The translations under genes were made by a program, and so were the position numbers. Below, piece after piece: positions 29,426 through 38,216 of a DNA stretch of 64,000 bases. The notes under the pieces are model-generated. The model searched no databases. It was not told the origin of the DNA and was given only the letters and a program-made list of their open reading frames with translations. The stretch lies in NCBI RefSeq assembly GCF_019097845.1, contig NZ_JAHRGM010000002.1, positions 62,001-126,000 of the forward strand, in the 5' to 3' direction. The stretch is from Sphingobium sp. AS12 (GTDB lineage: Bacteria > Pseudomonadota > Alphaproteobacteria > Sphingomonadales > Sphingomonadaceae). Every line of letters begins with the position of its first letter. The first letter of the stretch is position 1.

Positions 29426-30816
29426 TTGCGCTGTTCCTGCTTGTATTGGTTCATAAAGGTCTGCGCGGCGGGTTTGGGGAGGTCGCGATATCGGGTCCAG
29501 CCACCCGCCAGCGGCAGGCGGGCGATCCAGCCGTTGCGGCCGAGCAGGCGGATCGCGCGAATCGCGATGGCGGTGCCGAGCCGGTAGAGCGCCGGGCGAG
29601 TGGCGACCCAGGCCCAGAGGCTGAGGCCTGCGCGCATGGAGGTCGGCTCCAGCCCCTCGCGCCAGCTTTTTTCTCGCCAGCCCTTGAGCAAAGTGGGGAG
29701 CGGGATTTTGACCGGGCAGACCTGCTGGCACATGCCGTTGAGGGTGCAGGCATGGGCCAGGTCGCGATTAGGGGCGAGGCCGTCGAGCGCGGGGGTGAGG
29801 ACGGCGCCCATCGGGCCGGGATAGGTGCCGCCATAGGCGTGGCCACCGATCTGGCGGAATACGACGCAATGGTTCATGCACGCGCCGCAGCGGATGCAGC
29901 GGAGCATCTCCGCCAGCCCTTCCTCGCGCATTTTGGTGCGGCCATTGTCGACCAGGACGATGTGCATTTCCTCCGGCCCGTCGCGATCGCCGGGGCGCTT
30001 GGGACCGGTGTAGAAGGTCGTATATTGGGTCAGCGCCGCGCCGGTGGCTGAGCGCGCGAGCATCCGCAGCATATGGATGGCGTGGGGCATGGATGGCACG
30101 ATCTTCTCGATCCCTGCGGTCACGATATGGACGCGCGGGGGGACGAGCGAGAGTTCGGCATTGCCTTCATTGGTGACGGTGCAGACTGCGCCAGAGTCCG
30201 CGATCAGGAAGTTGGCGCCCGATATGCCGACATCCGCGCCGAGCATGGCACCGCGCAATTCGCGCCGGGCGCTCTGGGCCATGGCGGCGATGGTTTCTTC
30301 TTCATGCGGGGTGCGATGTTTGGCCTTGAACAGGGCGGAGACCTGCTCGCTTGTCTTGTGCATGGCGGGCCAGATGATGTGCGAGGGGCGTTCGTCGGCC
30401 AATTGGATGATATGTTCGGCAAGGTCGGTTTCGACCCGGCCGATCCCGGCTTCCTCCAGCGCGTGGGGCAGGCCGATTTCCTCGCCCAGCATGGATTTGG
30501 AACGGGCGACGGTCTTGGCATTCGCGGCTTTGCAGATGGCGATGACGATGCGGCAGGCTTCGTCGGCGGTCTGCGCCCAGTGGACCTGCGCGCCTGCGGC
30601 GATGGCGTTGGCCTCGAACTGTTCCAGATAGGGGCCGAGATGGGCGATCACATGATCCTTGATCGCGGCGGCGCGGGTGCGGGCGGCCTCGAAATCGGGG
30701 AAGGCGTCGATGGCGATGGCTCGCTTGGCCTGCGCGGTGCCGGCGGTGCGCTCGACCGCGATTTTGAGGATCGGGTCGGCGAGCGCGGCGTCGGCGCGGG
30801 TGGTGAAGCTGCTCAT
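29422..30816 (-). CDS. lutB: L-lactate utilization iron-sulfur protein LutB
   Basis: A 464-residue protein: an N-terminal LUD domain (ISGANFLIADSGAVCTVTNEGNAEL), then two 4Fe-4S motifs, CIRCGACMNHC(x)VF and CTLNGMCQQVCPVKIP, then a C-terminal helical tail with LutB-type domain. It is the electron-transfer subunit of the Lut L-lactate dehydrogenase complex at the cytoplasmic face of the membrane. ATG 30816 overlaps the lutA stop; the frame open to 30930 is a shadow of lutA. The coupling of all three genes by ATGA overlaps supports a fixed stoichiometry. Confidence 0.93.
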   Translation of the reverse strand: MSSFTTRADAALADPILKIAVERTAGTAQAKRAIAIDAFPDFEAARTRAAAIKDHVIAHLGPYLEQFEANAIAAGAQVHWAQTADEACRIVIAICKAANAKTVARSKSMLGEEIGLPHALEEAGIGRVETDLAEHIIQLADERPSHIIWPAMHKTSEQVSALFKAKHRTPHEEETIAAMAQSARRELRGAMLGADVGISGANFLIADSGAVCTVTNEGNAELSLVPPRVHIVTAGIEKIVPSMPHAIHMLRMLARSATGAALTQYTTFYTGPKRPGDRDGPEEMHIVLVDNGRTKMREEGLAEMLRCIRCGACMNHCVVFRQIGGHAYGGTYPGPMGAVLTPALDGLAPNRDLAHACTLNGMCQQVCPVKIPLPTLLKGWREKSWREGLEPTSMRAGLSLWAWVATRPALYRLGTAIAIRAIRLLGRNGWIARLPLAGGWTRYRDLPKPAAQTFMNQYKQEQRK

Positions 30817-31583
30817 GCTTCTTCGCCGATGGCGGGGCCGTCGCCCATGCCCGCGATCAGCTCGATCGCATGGAAGGCGCGGACCTTGCTGCCGTCGCGG
30901 TGGAGCTTGCCCGCCATGTTCATGAGGCAACCGAGGTCGCCCGCCAGCAGCAGATCTGCGCCGGTCGCGTCGATCGCGGCGGCTTTCTCCCCCACGATGG
31001 CGTTGGAGATGGCGGGATATTTGACGCAGAAGGTGCCGCCGAAGCCGCAGCAGGTTTCTGCGGCCGCCAGCGGTGTCAGCGACAGGCCGTCGATCGCGTC
31101 CAGCAGGCGGCGGGGCTGGGCTTTGATGCCGAGTTCGCGCAGGCCGGAGCAGCTGTCATGATAGGTGGCGGTGGCGGGGAGGGTGACGCCGTCGGGTTTC
31201 CAGCCGCACACTTCGTCGAGATAGGCCATGACCTCGAAGGTTTTGGCGGCAATCGCCTGCGCGCGGGGGAGCCAGGCCGGGTCGTTCTCAAACAGTTCGG
31301 GATAGTGGCAGCGGATCGTCCCGGCGCAGGAGCCGGAGGGGACGATGATGGCCTCGTACGGTAAGAGCGCTTCGATCGTCTGCTTCGCCAAGGCGACGGC
31401 ATGGTCGCGGTCGCCGCTGTTGAGGGCGGGCTGGCCGCAGCAGGTCTGGCCCTGTGGCACCACAACGTAGCATCCGGCGGCTTCGAGCGCGCGGATCGCG
31501 GCGAAGCCGATGCGGGGGCGCATGATGTCGACCAGGCAGGTGACGAACAGGGCGACCTGACGGGTCCCAGCTTGACCAGTCAT
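30813..31583 (-). CDS. lutA: L-lactate utilization (CCG-domain) protein LutA
   Basis: A 256-residue protein with two cysteine-rich CCG domains: GQTCCGQPALNSGD in the first half and ETCCGFGGTFCVKYP in the second, plus CLVD and the SGSCAGTIRCHYP segment. These bind iron-sulfur clusters in the LutA/GlcF/HdrD family. It works with LutB and LutC to oxidise L-lactate to pyruvate. Start 31583 overlaps the stop of the upstream alpha/beta hydrolase gene (ATGA). Confidence 0.93.
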   Translation of the reverse strand: MTGQAGTRQVALFVTCLVDIMRPRIGFAAIRALEAAGCYVVVPQGQTCCGQPALNSGDRDHAVALAKQTIEALLPYEAIIVPSGSCAGTIRCHYPELFENDPAWLPRAQAIAAKTFEVMAYLDEVCGWKPDGVTLPATATYHDSCSGLRELGIKAQPRRLLDAIDGLSLTPLAAAETCCGFGGTFCVKYPAISNAIVGEKAAAIDATGADLLLAGDLGCLMNMAGKLHRDGSKVRAFHAIELIAGMGDGPAIGEEA

Positions 31584-32548
31584 ACCCCGTGGCGCTTCGC
31601 GAAATGAAGGAACAGGTCGGGCCATGGCGCGGGCGCGGCAGGCGGGGCTATGAGGCCGAAGCCGTGGCCGCCATTTTCGAACAGATGCGCTTCGACCGGG
31701 ATGCCCTTGGCGCGCAAGGCGGCGAGCATGGCGAGGCTGTTTTCGGGCGGCACGGCGGCGTCGTCCAGCGCATGGGCCAAGAATATGGGCGGGGTTTGCG
31801 TGCTGACATTCTGGTCGAGCGAATAGGCGCGCATGGTTTCGGGCGACGGGGTGGGGCCAAGCAGCTGGGTGCGCGATCCCTGATGGACGAACGCGCCCTC
31901 CATCTGGATCACCGGATACATATAGGCGGCGATGGCGGGCTTGATCGGTTCGCGATCGCTGGCGTCGATGGGCGTGTAAGTCTGTTCGGGCGTGCGGCTG
32001 GTGAGCCAGGCGGCAAGGTGGCCGCCCGCCGAAAAGCCGATCACGCCGACGCGGTTGGCGTCATAGCGTTCGCGGGGGGCGAGCGCGCGGACGAGGCGCA
32101 GGGCGCGCTGGGCGTCCTGCAACGGGGCCTGCGGGCCTGCCGCCCAGCCATCGGCGGGCAGGCGGTAGAGCAGGCTATAGCAGGCATAGCCAGCGTCGGC
32201 GAAACGGCGGGCGATGCTATAGCCTTCATGGCCGATTGCGACCCGGCTATAGCCGCCGCCGGGGATGAGTAGGATCGCCGCGCCATTGGGCTGTGCCGGA
32301 CGCACCAGCGTCAGCGTGGGCGTGGTGACATGGGTGAAGAGGCTGTCATGCGGGCCACCGTCGGGGCGGCGCAGGGTTTCGGCTTCGGTCACGGTGACAT
32401 GATCGCCGCCCGGTGCCTTGCCCGGCCAGATCGGGAAACGGACAAAGCCCGGCGGCAGCGGGATGGCCTGTGCGTGGGCAAGGGTCGGGGCGAGGGCGGC
32501 ACCTGCGATCGCGCCGGAAATCAGGGTGCGGCGGTCGATGGCTGTCAT
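31580..32548 (-). CDS. Exported alpha/beta hydrolase, probable carbohydrate (acetyl) esterase
   Basis: A 322-residue protein with a Tat-type signal (DRRTLISGAIAGAALAPTLAHAQ). The alpha/beta hydrolase core has the oxyanion motif IPGGGYSRVAIGHEG, the nucleophile elbow GFSAGGHLAAW, an Asp in LAHALDDAAVPPE and a His in ENGGHGFGL. This subgroup includes xylan and pectin acetyl esterases. Start ATG 32548 overlaps the stop of the CE12-type gene. Its place among pectin genes favours removal of acetyl groups from RG-I or its oligosaccharides in the periplasm. Confidence 0.82.
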   Translation of the reverse strand: MTAIDRRTLISGAIAGAALAPTLAHAQAIPLPPGFVRFPIWPGKAPGGDHVTVTEAETLRRPDGGPHDSLFTHVTTPTLTLVRPAQPNGAAILLIPGGGYSRVAIGHEGYSIARRFADAGYACYSLLYRLPADGWAAGPQAPLQDAQRALRLVRALAPRERYDANRVGVIGFSAGGHLAAWLTSRTPEQTYTPIDASDREPIKPAIAAYMYPVIQMEGAFVHQGSRTQLLGPTPSPETMRAYSLDQNVSTQTPPIFLAHALDDAAVPPENSLAMLAALRAKGIPVEAHLFENGGHGFGLIAPPAAPAPWPDLFLHFAKRHGV

Positions 32549-33336
32549 TGGCAATCCGTCCTTCCAAGCGGGGTGGTGCGGGTGAGCGCCGAGCGAGGGT
32601 CGGCTATTTTGACGGATATGGGAAGGGCCAGCGACTTAAGGCCGTCGGCGACCAGATCGGCCACCTGCCGCGCGCCAAGCTCGCTGAAATGGGTGTCGTC
32701 GCTGATCCCCTTGGGGAAGGCGGGGATAGCGTCTTGCGCGCTGTAGTGGAGGTAGAGGGATTTGGACTTGTCCGGCCCGGCGCGGTCGAGCCAGGCGCGT
32801 GAGCGGGATTCCACGTCGATGAGCGGGGTGGCGGTTTTGGTGGAGAGGTCGCGCACCACGGCGGACCATGCGGGATAATCGGCGATGGCGCGGCCGTCCG
32901 GCCCGAAGTTGCGCCGCGCGACCGGGGTGAGAAGGACGGGGACGCCGCCTGCGATCCGCACGTCGCGGATGAAGCGGAGCAGATTGTCGCGATAGTCGGT
33001 CTGCGCGGGCGCCCAGCGTTCGGGACGGCCACGGCTCTGGTCATTATGGCCAAACTGGATCAGCACCGTATCGCCGGGCATGATGTCGGCGCGCAGGGCG
33101 TCCCAGCGCCCCTCGGCCAGGAAGCTGCGGGTCGAGCGGCCATTTCTGGCGTGGTTGAGGATGCGCACTTCGGGCGATACGGCACAGCGCAGCATCATGC
33201 CCCAGCCGGTTTGCGGGTAACGGGCGGGGGCATAGTCGGCGGCGGTAGAATCGCCCGCGATCAGTATGGTGTCGCCGGGGCGGGTGGCGTGCGCAGGGGT
33301 CGTGAGGAGCAGGGCGGCGAGTGGCAGGAAGCGCAT
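32545..33336 (-). CDS. Rhamnogalacturonan acetylesterase-like SGNH hydrolase (CE12)
   Basis: A 263-residue exported protein with signal peptide MRFLPLAALLLTTPAHA. SGNH blocks are visible: ILIAGDSTAADYAP (Ser), NHARNGRSTRSF (Gly), VLIQFGHNDQ (Asn) and SDDTHFSELGARQ (Asp and His). The GDST and NGRSTRSF signatures are those of CE12 rhamnogalacturonan acetylesterases, which remove acetyl from GalA in the RG-I backbone so that lyases or hydrolases can act. ATG 33336 is used; an upstream frame to 33423 contains a repeat and is rejected. Coupled to the alpha/beta hydrolase gene. Confidence 0.88.
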   Translation of the reverse strand: MRFLPLAALLLTTPAHATRPGDTILIAGDSTAADYAPARYPQTGWGMMLRCAVSPEVRILNHARNGRSTRSFLAEGRWDALRADIMPGDTVLIQFGHNDQSRGRPERWAPAQTDYRDNLLRFIRDVRIAGGVPVLLTPVARRNFGPDGRAIADYPAWSAVVRDLSTKTATPLIDVESRSRAWLDRAGPDKSKSLYLHYSAQDAIPAFPKGISDDTHFSELGARQVADLVADGLKSLALPISVKIADPRSALTRTTPLGRTDCQ

Positions 33337-33377
33337 GGCAAGCGTGCGCCCTAAAGGAAGGCGCGAGGCGGTGATAT

Positions 33378-33404
33378 GGGTGCCCGCCTTCGCGGGGATG
33401 ACGA
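33378..33404. repeat. Short extragenic hairpin between rhamnose dehydrogenase and CE12 genes
   Basis: The sequence contains CCCGCCTTCGCGGGGATGAC, an inverted CCCGC/GCGGG core with a 3-4 nt loop. This is the widespread '...TCGTCATCCCCGCGAAGGCGGG...' repeat. It sits in the 83-nt gap inside the operon. Confidence 0.6.
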
Positions 33405-33419
33405 GGGGAGGTGGGGGTG

Positions 33420-34184
33420 TCACTGGAGATTTACATACATGCCGCCGTCGACCAGTAGCGCGGCACCGGTGACATAGGCGGCCATGTCGGAGGCGAGAAA
33501 GACGATGGGTCCGGCGAGATCCTCCGGTGCGCCGAGGCGGCCCAAGGGAGTGCGCTGTTCCATGTAGGTGCGCTTTTCGACGTCGGCGAGATCATCCTTG
33601 TTGATCTCCGTCAAGATGGTGCCGGGCAGGACGCTGTTGCAGCGGATATTATGTTTGCCAAGGGCAATGGCGGTGGACTGCATCAGCGAATGAACGCCCG
33701 CCTTGGTCGGGGTGTAATGGGTCTGATATTCGCCGCCGACCAGCGCGGAGATGGAGGAGACGGCGACGATCGAACCGCCATGGCCCTGTTTGACCATCTG
33801 CTGGGCTGCGGCCTGGACCATGAAATAGGCGCCGTGCAGGTTCACCTTGAAGGTGCGCTCGACCACATCGACCGGCATGTCGAGAAAGGCGTGGAAGGGG
33901 CAGATGCCCGCATTGCTGACCATGACGTCGACCTTGCCGAAGGCGTCCACGGCTTTGGCCACGAAATCCTGCGCGGTCTGCGGGTCGGCGACGTCGCCCT
34001 TTACCGCGATGGCGCGCTGGCCCAGCGCCTCGATTGCCTCGACACAGCTTTGGGCAGGGCCGTCGCTATTGGCATAGTTGATCGCGACATTGGCGCCATG
34101 TTGCGCCGCGCCGATCGCGGCGGCGCGGCCAATGCCGGTCGATGCGCCGGTGACGAGGACGGTCTTGCCTTCAAGCAGTTTCAT
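33420..34184 (-). CDS. SDR oxidoreductase, probable L-rhamnose 1-dehydrogenase (LRA1)
   Basis: A 254-residue short-chain dehydrogenase with TGASTGIGRAAAIGAAQHGANVAINYANSDG for NAD(P) binding, SNAGICPFHAFLDMP, catalytic Ser/Tyr/Lys in SSISALVGGEYQTHYTPTKAG, and the terminus GAALLVDGGMYVNLQ. This SDR type, with the PFHAFLDMP segment, matches L-rhamnose 1-dehydrogenases of the non-phosphorylative pathway. Context agrees: rhamnonate dehydratase, the FAH hydrolase, the 4-dehydrogenase, lactonase and rhamnose transporter are all within 6 kb. It oxidises L-rhamnose to L-rhamnono-lactone. Start 34184 is 22 nt after the IclR gene. Confidence 0.85.
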   Translation of the reverse strand: MKLLEGKTVLVTGASTGIGRAAAIGAAQHGANVAINYANSDGPAQSCVEAIEALGQRAIAVKGDVADPQTAQDFVAKAVDAFGKVDVMVSNAGICPFHAFLDMPVDVVERTFKVNLHGAYFMVQAAAQQMVKQGHGGSIVAVSSISALVGGEYQTHYTPTKAGVHSLMQSTAIALGKHNIRCNSVLPGTILTEINKDDLADVEKRTYMEQRTPLGRLGAPEDLAGPIVFLASDMAAYVTGAALLVDGGMYVNLQ

Positions 34185-34206
34185 GGGGCGGGGCTTTCTT
34201 GTTGGA

Positions 34207-35046
34207 TTATCGCCGCACGGCGCGGCGGGGTTTGAGGCCGGGGGTCCAGCCGAGGTCGGCGCTGACCCGGTTGGCGGTGGCGCGGACGTCGTCGCTGAGC
34301 GCGGCCATGCGATCATCGTCCATATATTGGGCGGCGCTCGACAGGCTGATGGCGGCGACGATCGCGCCGGACGCATCGCGGATCGGCGCGGCGACGCAGC
34401 GTATCTGGTCCTCATTTTCCTCCAGATCATAGGCGCGGCCCGCGGTCGCATAGGCGCGCATCCGGTCGAGCCAGAGCGCATAGTCGGCGGCGTGGATGCC
34501 CGCTTCGCGTTCGGCGTCGAAGGCGCGCTGCCAGCGCTGCTCGGCTTCATCGAGCAGCAACGCCTTGCCAAGGCCGGTCGAGGTCAGGGGATGGCGATCG
34601 CCGATGCGGCTGGAGATTTCGACGCGGCGGCGACCTGGAATCTTGTCGAGATAGAGCGCCTGATCGCCGTCGAGACGGCCAAGATGGACGACATCCTCAC
34701 TGGCGGCGGCGAGTGCTTCGATATGGGGGCGGGCGATCTGGACGATGTCGGTCTGAGATTGGGCGAGGAAGCCGAGCTGGAGCAGCTTTGGCCCCAGCTG
34801 ATAGCCTTCGCGCGGCAGGAAGGTCAGGAAGCCGCGTTCCACCATCGCATTGGCGAGGCGGTGGGTGGTCGATCGGGTGAGGCCCATGCGGACGGACAGG
34901 TCAGCCAGCTTGATCGGCCCGTCAATCACCTGGTCGAGCAGGTCCAGCCCGCGATGCAGGGTCTGCGAACCAGCCGCCTTCGATTTTTCCTCAACCTCAA
35001 CGATTTTCATTTCGCCCGATTCTGGATTTGACGTATTTTGTCTCAT
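34207..35046 (-). CDS. IclR family regulator, likely of rhamnose catabolism
   Basis: A 279-residue protein: an N-terminal winged helix (LADLSVRMGLTRSTTHRLANAMVERGFL) and the IclR effector domain (LTSTGLGKALLLDEAEQRW, CVAAPIRDASGAIVAAISLSS). It is a close paralogue of the regulator at 57142, sharing LGPKLLQLG and the TGLGKALLLDE segment. It heads the operon with the rhamnose dehydrogenase, two esterase genes and lutABC, and is divergent from rhamnonate dehydratase across 180 nt, so it probably controls both directions. ATG 35046 lacks a clear ribosome site; ATG 35010 is an alternative. Confidence 0.9.
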   Translation of the reverse strand: MRQNTSNPESGEMKIVEVEEKSKAAGSQTLHRGLDLLDQVIDGPIKLADLSVRMGLTRSTTHRLANAMVERGFLTFLPREGYQLGPKLLQLGFLAQSQTDIVQIARPHIEALAAASEDVVHLGRLDGDQALYLDKIPGRRRVEISSRIGDRHPLTSTGLGKALLLDEAEQRWQRAFDAEREAGIHAADYALWLDRMRAYATAGRAYDLEENEDQIRCVAAPIRDASGAIVAAISLSSAAQYMDDDRMAALSDDVRATANRVSADLGWTPGLKPRRAVRR

Positions 35047-35071
35047 CTAATAATACTCTATCCCACAAAAT
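35035..35071. promoter_or_regulatory. Inverted repeat at the IclR start, in the divergent rhamnose promoter region
   Basis: ATTTTGT (35035-35041) and ACAAAAT (35065-35071) are exact reverse complements 23 nt apart in an AT-rich stretch; the first arm lies just inside the regulator's start codon. This suits autoregulation and control of the divergent genes. The remaining gap up to 35226 holds one further candidate site. Confidence 0.45.
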
Positions 35072-35157
35072 GAGAAAAACAAGGGTGAAGGCGAGGACGG
35101 GCTGATAGTTTCGATCAACCCATCTCATCCAATACCCAGCCGTTATCGGCGTTTTGA

Positions 35158-35170
35158 TCATATAGTGAAA
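35158..35170. promoter_or_regulatory. Candidate IclR-type operator before rhamnonate dehydratase
   Basis: TCATATAGTGAAA shares the ATATAGTG core of the site at 42693 (ACCATATAGTGGA) but only part of the outer WCC/GGW bases. It lies about 57 nt before the GTG start of the dehydratase gene. It is the weakest member of the set. Confidence 0.35.
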
Positions 35171-35226
35171 GTTTTGGCTGCCGGTTCCCACATATTGGGC
35201 GGCGGCTGCGTTCAGGGAGTGGGTGT

Positions 35227-36420
35227 GTGCCGATCGTGAACTTGCCGAAAATCAAGCATGTCCGTGCCTTCACGGTGCGTGGGGGCGGCGCCGATTATCA
35301 TGACCAGGGCGAAGGCCACTGGATCGACGACCATATTGCCACGCCCATGTCGCGCTATCCCGAATATCGCCAGTCGCGGCAGAGCTTCGGCATCAACGTG
35401 CTGGGCACGCTGGTGGTGGAGATTGAGGCCGAGAACGGCACGATCGGCTTTGCGGTGACGACCGGGGGCGAGCCGGCGGCGTTCATCGTCGAGAAGCATC
35501 TGGCGCGGTTCCTCGAAGGCCGCAGTCCCACCGATTATGAAAAAATATGGGACCAGATGTATTTTTCGACCCAGTATTATGGGCGCAAGGGTCTGGTCGT
35601 GAACGCGATTTCCGGGGTCGACTTGGCGCTGTGGGACTTGCTGGGCAAGTTGCGGCAGGAGCCGGTCTATCACATGCTGGGCGGGGCGGTGCGCGACGAG
35701 CTGCAATTTTACGCCACCGGCGCGCGGCCTGATGTGGCCAAGGAACTGGGCTTTATCGGCGGCAAGATGCCGCTGCACCATGGCCCGGCGGAGGGCATCG
35801 AGGGCCTGAAGAAGAATATCGCCGAGCTGGCCGACATGCGCGCGAAGTGCGGGCCTGACTTCTGGCTGATGTGGGACTGCTGGATGGCGCTGGACGTCGA
35901 CTATGCCACGCGGCTGGCGATTGCCGCCCATGAGCATGGGTTGAAGTGGATCGAGGAAGCGATCAGCCCCGACGATTATTGGGGGTATCAGCAATTGAAG
36001 CGCAACGTCCCCAAGGGGATGCTGGTGACGACCGGCGAGCATGAGGCGACCCGCTGGGGCTTCCGCATGTTGCTGGAGATGGACTGCTGCGACATTATCC
36101 AGCCCGATGTCGGCTGGTGCGGCGGCGTCACCGAATTGCTCAAGATCAGCGCGCTGGCCGATGCCCATGGCAAGATGGTCGTGCCGCATGGATCATCGGT
36201 CTATTCCTACCATTTCGTCATTACGCGCCACAATTCGCCCTTCGCCGAATTTCTGATGATGCATCCCGGACCGACCGAGGTGGTGCCGATGTTCCATCCG
36301 CAGCTGATCGGCGAGCCGGTGCCGGAAAATGGCCGCCTGAAGGCGAGCGCGCTGGATGCGCCCGGCTTCGGCGTCGAGCTGAACCGCGATATCGCGATGC
36401 ACCGCCCCTACACTCATTGA
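35227..36420 (+). CDS. rhmD: L-rhamnonate dehydratase (enolase superfamily, LRA3)
   Basis: A 397-residue enolase-superfamily enzyme. The N-terminal capping domain has [37 protein letters not shown], a signature of rhamnonate dehydratase. Barrel metal ligands are in [10 protein letters not shown] (Asp), [15 protein letters not shown] (Glu) and [11 protein letters not shown] (Glu), and the catalytic His is in [13 protein letters not shown]. It dehydrates L-rhamnonate to 2-keto-3-deoxy-L-rhamnonate. The GTG start has AGGGAG 7 nt upstream. It is the first gene of the rhamnose operon, followed after 22 nt by the FAH hydrolase. Confidence 0.95.
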   Translation: MPIVNLPKIKHVRAFTVRGGGADYHDQGEGHWIDDHIATPMSRYPEYRQSRQSFGINVLGTLVVEIEAENGTIGFAVTTGGEPAAFIVEKHLARFLEGRSPTDYEKIWDQMYFSTQYYGRKGLVVNAISGVDLALWDLLGKLRQEPVYHMLGGAVRDELQFYATGARPDVAKELGFIGGKMPLHHGPAEGIEGLKKNIAELADMRAKCGPDFWLMWDCWMALDVDYATRLAIAAHEHGLKWIEEAISPDDYWGYQQLKRNVPKGMLVTTGEHEATRWGFRMLLEMDCCDIIQPDVGWCGGVTELLKISALADAHGKMVVPHGSSVYSYHFVITRHNSPFAEFLMMHPGPTEVVPMFHPQLIGEPVPENGRLKASALDAPGFGVELNRDIAMHRPYTH

Positions 36421-36442
36421 TTGCCAAAGAGAGACTGATCCC

Positions 36443-37300
36443 ATGAAATTCTGCCGTTTTGGGCCGCGTGGCCAGGAAAAGCCCGGTATCGTCGATGCCG
36501 ATGGTAACATCCGCGACCTGTCGGGCGTGGTGGCCGATCTGACGATCGAGACGCTGGCTGCGGCAAAGGCCGCCGATGTCGCGTCGCTGCCGGTTGTCGA
36601 GGGGACGCCGCGCTATGGCGTGCCGTTGAAGGGCGTGGGTAAGATCGTCGCCATTGGCCTCAATTATGAGGACCATGCGATCGAATCCAACCTGCCGATC
36701 CCGACCGAGCCGATGATGTTCATGAAGGCGCTGTCGTCGCTCAATGGCCCGAACGATGAAGTGATGCTGCCCAAGGGCGCGACCCATGGCGATTGGGAAG
36801 TCGAACTGGGCGTCATCATCGGGGAGACCTGCCGCTTTGTGAGCGAGGAAGAGGCGCTGTCGAAGGTCGCGGGCTATACGTTGGTCAACGACGTGTCGGA
36901 GCGTTTCAACCAGAAGCAGCGCGGCACCCAGTGGAGCAAGGGCAAGGGGCATGACACCTTCTGCCCGACCGGTCCCTGGCTGGTGATGCCCGACGAGGTG
37001 GGCGACCCGCAGGATCTGGACATGTATCTGGACGTCAATGGCGCGCGGATGCAGACCGGCAACACGCGCACGATGATCTTCAATGTCGCGCAACTGATTT
37101 CCTATGTCAGCGAATATATCACGCTGTATCCGGGCGACCTGATGATCACCGGCACACCGCCGGGCGTGGGCGAGGGCAAGAAGCCGACCGCCATCTACCT
37201 GAAGGCCGGCGACGTCATGGAACTGGGCATCGCCAAGCTGGGCGTGCAGACGCAGAAGGTCGTCGAGTGGCGACATCTGGGTGATGAGGTGCTGGGATGA
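36443..37300 (+). CDS. 2,4-diketo-3-deoxy-L-rhamnonate hydrolase (FAH family, LRA6)
   Basis: A 285-residue fumarylacetoacetate-hydrolase-family protein. It has the FAH core KIVAIGLNYEDHAIESNLPIP, metal ligands in GDWEVELGVIIGE (two Glu) and LVNDVSERFNQ (Asp), and ITGTPPGVGEG near the C-terminus. In the Sphingomonas-type pathway this enzyme hydrolyses 2,4-diketo-3-deoxy-L-rhamnonate to pyruvate and L-lactate. The assignment comes from family membership plus its place between the dehydratase and the 4-dehydrogenase, with which it overlaps by ATGA. Confidence 0.9.
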   Translation: MKFCRFGPRGQEKPGIVDADGNIRDLSGVVADLTIETLAAAKAADVASLPVVEGTPRYGVPLKGVGKIVAIGLNYEDHAIESNLPIPTEPMMFMKALSSLNGPNDEVMLPKGATHGDWEVELGVIIGETCRFVSEEEALSKVAGYTLVNDVSERFNQKQRGTQWSKGKGHDTFCPTGPWLVMPDEVGDPQDLDMYLDVNGARMQTGNTRTMIFNVAQLISYVSEYITLYPGDLMITGTPPGVGEGKKPTAIYLKAGDVMELGIAKLGVQTQKVVEWRHLGDEVLG

Positions 37301-38049
37301 GCGTCTGGTCTGGACGATTTGAGGGTCGCACGGCGATCATCACTGGTGGTGCATCCGGCCTGGGCAAAATGGTCGCCAAGCGCATTGTCGCAGAAGGTGG
37401 CAAGGTATGCCTGTGGGATCTGAACGCAGAAGCGCTGGCCCAAGCCAAGGTGGAAGTGGCAGCGACGCACACCGTAGCGCTCGACATTTCCGATCAGGCG
37501 GCGGTTGAAAAGGCTGCCGCGGAAAGCTTCCACGCGCTTGATACGCGTATCGACATTCTCGTCTGTTCGGCCGGGATCACCGGCGCGACAGCAACTGTGT
37601 GGGACTATCCGCTCGACAGCTGGCAGCGGGTCATCGACATCAATTTGAATGGCCTGTTCTACTGCAACCGGGCGGTGGTGCCGTACATGCTTCAGAACGG
37701 CTATGGCCGGATCGTCAATCTCGCCTCGGTCGCTGGCAAGGAGGGCAATCCCAATGCGTCGGCTTACTCCGCCAGCAAGGCGGGGGTGATCGGCCTGACC
37801 AAATCGCTGGGCAAGGAATTGGCGGGCAAGGGCGTGATCGCCAATGCGCTGACGCCTGCGACCTTCGAAAGCCCGATCCTGGCGCAGTTGCCGCAGAGCC
37901 AGGTCGATTATATGCGCTCCAAGATTCCCATGGGCCGTCTGGGCGAAGTCAGCGAGTCCGCCGCGATGGTGTGCTTCATGGCGAGCGAGGAGTGCAGCTT
38001 CACCACGGCGTCGACCTTCGACACGTCGGGCGGGCGGACGACCTTTTAA
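37297..38049 (+). CDS. 2-keto-3-deoxy-L-rhamnonate 4-dehydrogenase (SDR, LRA5)
   Basis: A 250-residue short-chain dehydrogenase: TGGASGLGKMVAKRIVAEGGKV cofactor loop, CSAGITGATATVWDYPLDSW, catalytic SVAGKEGNPNASAYSASKAG, and terminus FTTASTFDTSGGRTTF, which lacks the usual DGG ending. It oxidises 2-keto-3-deoxy-L-rhamnonate to the 2,4-diketo acid cleaved by the FAH hydrolase encoded immediately upstream. The ATGA overlap shows translational coupling. It is distinct from the other SDR here (33420), so both oxidation steps of the pathway are represented. Confidence 0.88.
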   Translation: MSVWSGRFEGRTAIITGGASGLGKMVAKRIVAEGGKVCLWDLNAEALAQAKVEVAATHTVALDISDQAAVEKAAAESFHALDTRIDILVCSAGITGATATVWDYPLDSWQRVIDINLNGLFYCNRAVVPYMLQNGYGRIVNLASVAGKEGNPNASAYSASKAGVIGLTKSLGKELAGKGVIANALTPATFESPILAQLPQSQVDYMRSKIPMGRLGEVSESAAMVCFMASEECSFTTASTFDTSGGRTTF

Positions 38050-38115
38050 GATAAGTCGCGCGGCGCGACTGGACGGAAAGAGCCAGCGGGTCACGTTTTG
38101 AATGATCCCTGTAAC

Positions 38116-38192
38116 CCGTTCGGGCTGAGCCTGTCGAAGCCTTGTCCTTCTTCTCAAGAAGAACGGCCCTTCGACAGGCTCAGGGCGAACGG
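38116..38192. repeat. Extragenic palindromic repeat, family 1, copy 2
   Basis: CCGTTCGGGCTGAGCCTGTC (starts 38116) and CTTCGACAGGCTCAGGGCGA (starts 38169) form inverted arms with a short inner hairpin (TTCTTCTCAAGAAGAA, 38157-38162 region). It matches the element at 13630-13730 and separates the 4-dehydrogenase from the lactonase within the rhamnose operon. Confidence 0.85.
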
Positions 38193-38216
38193 AGGGGGGA
38201 TTGAGAGAGGACCGGC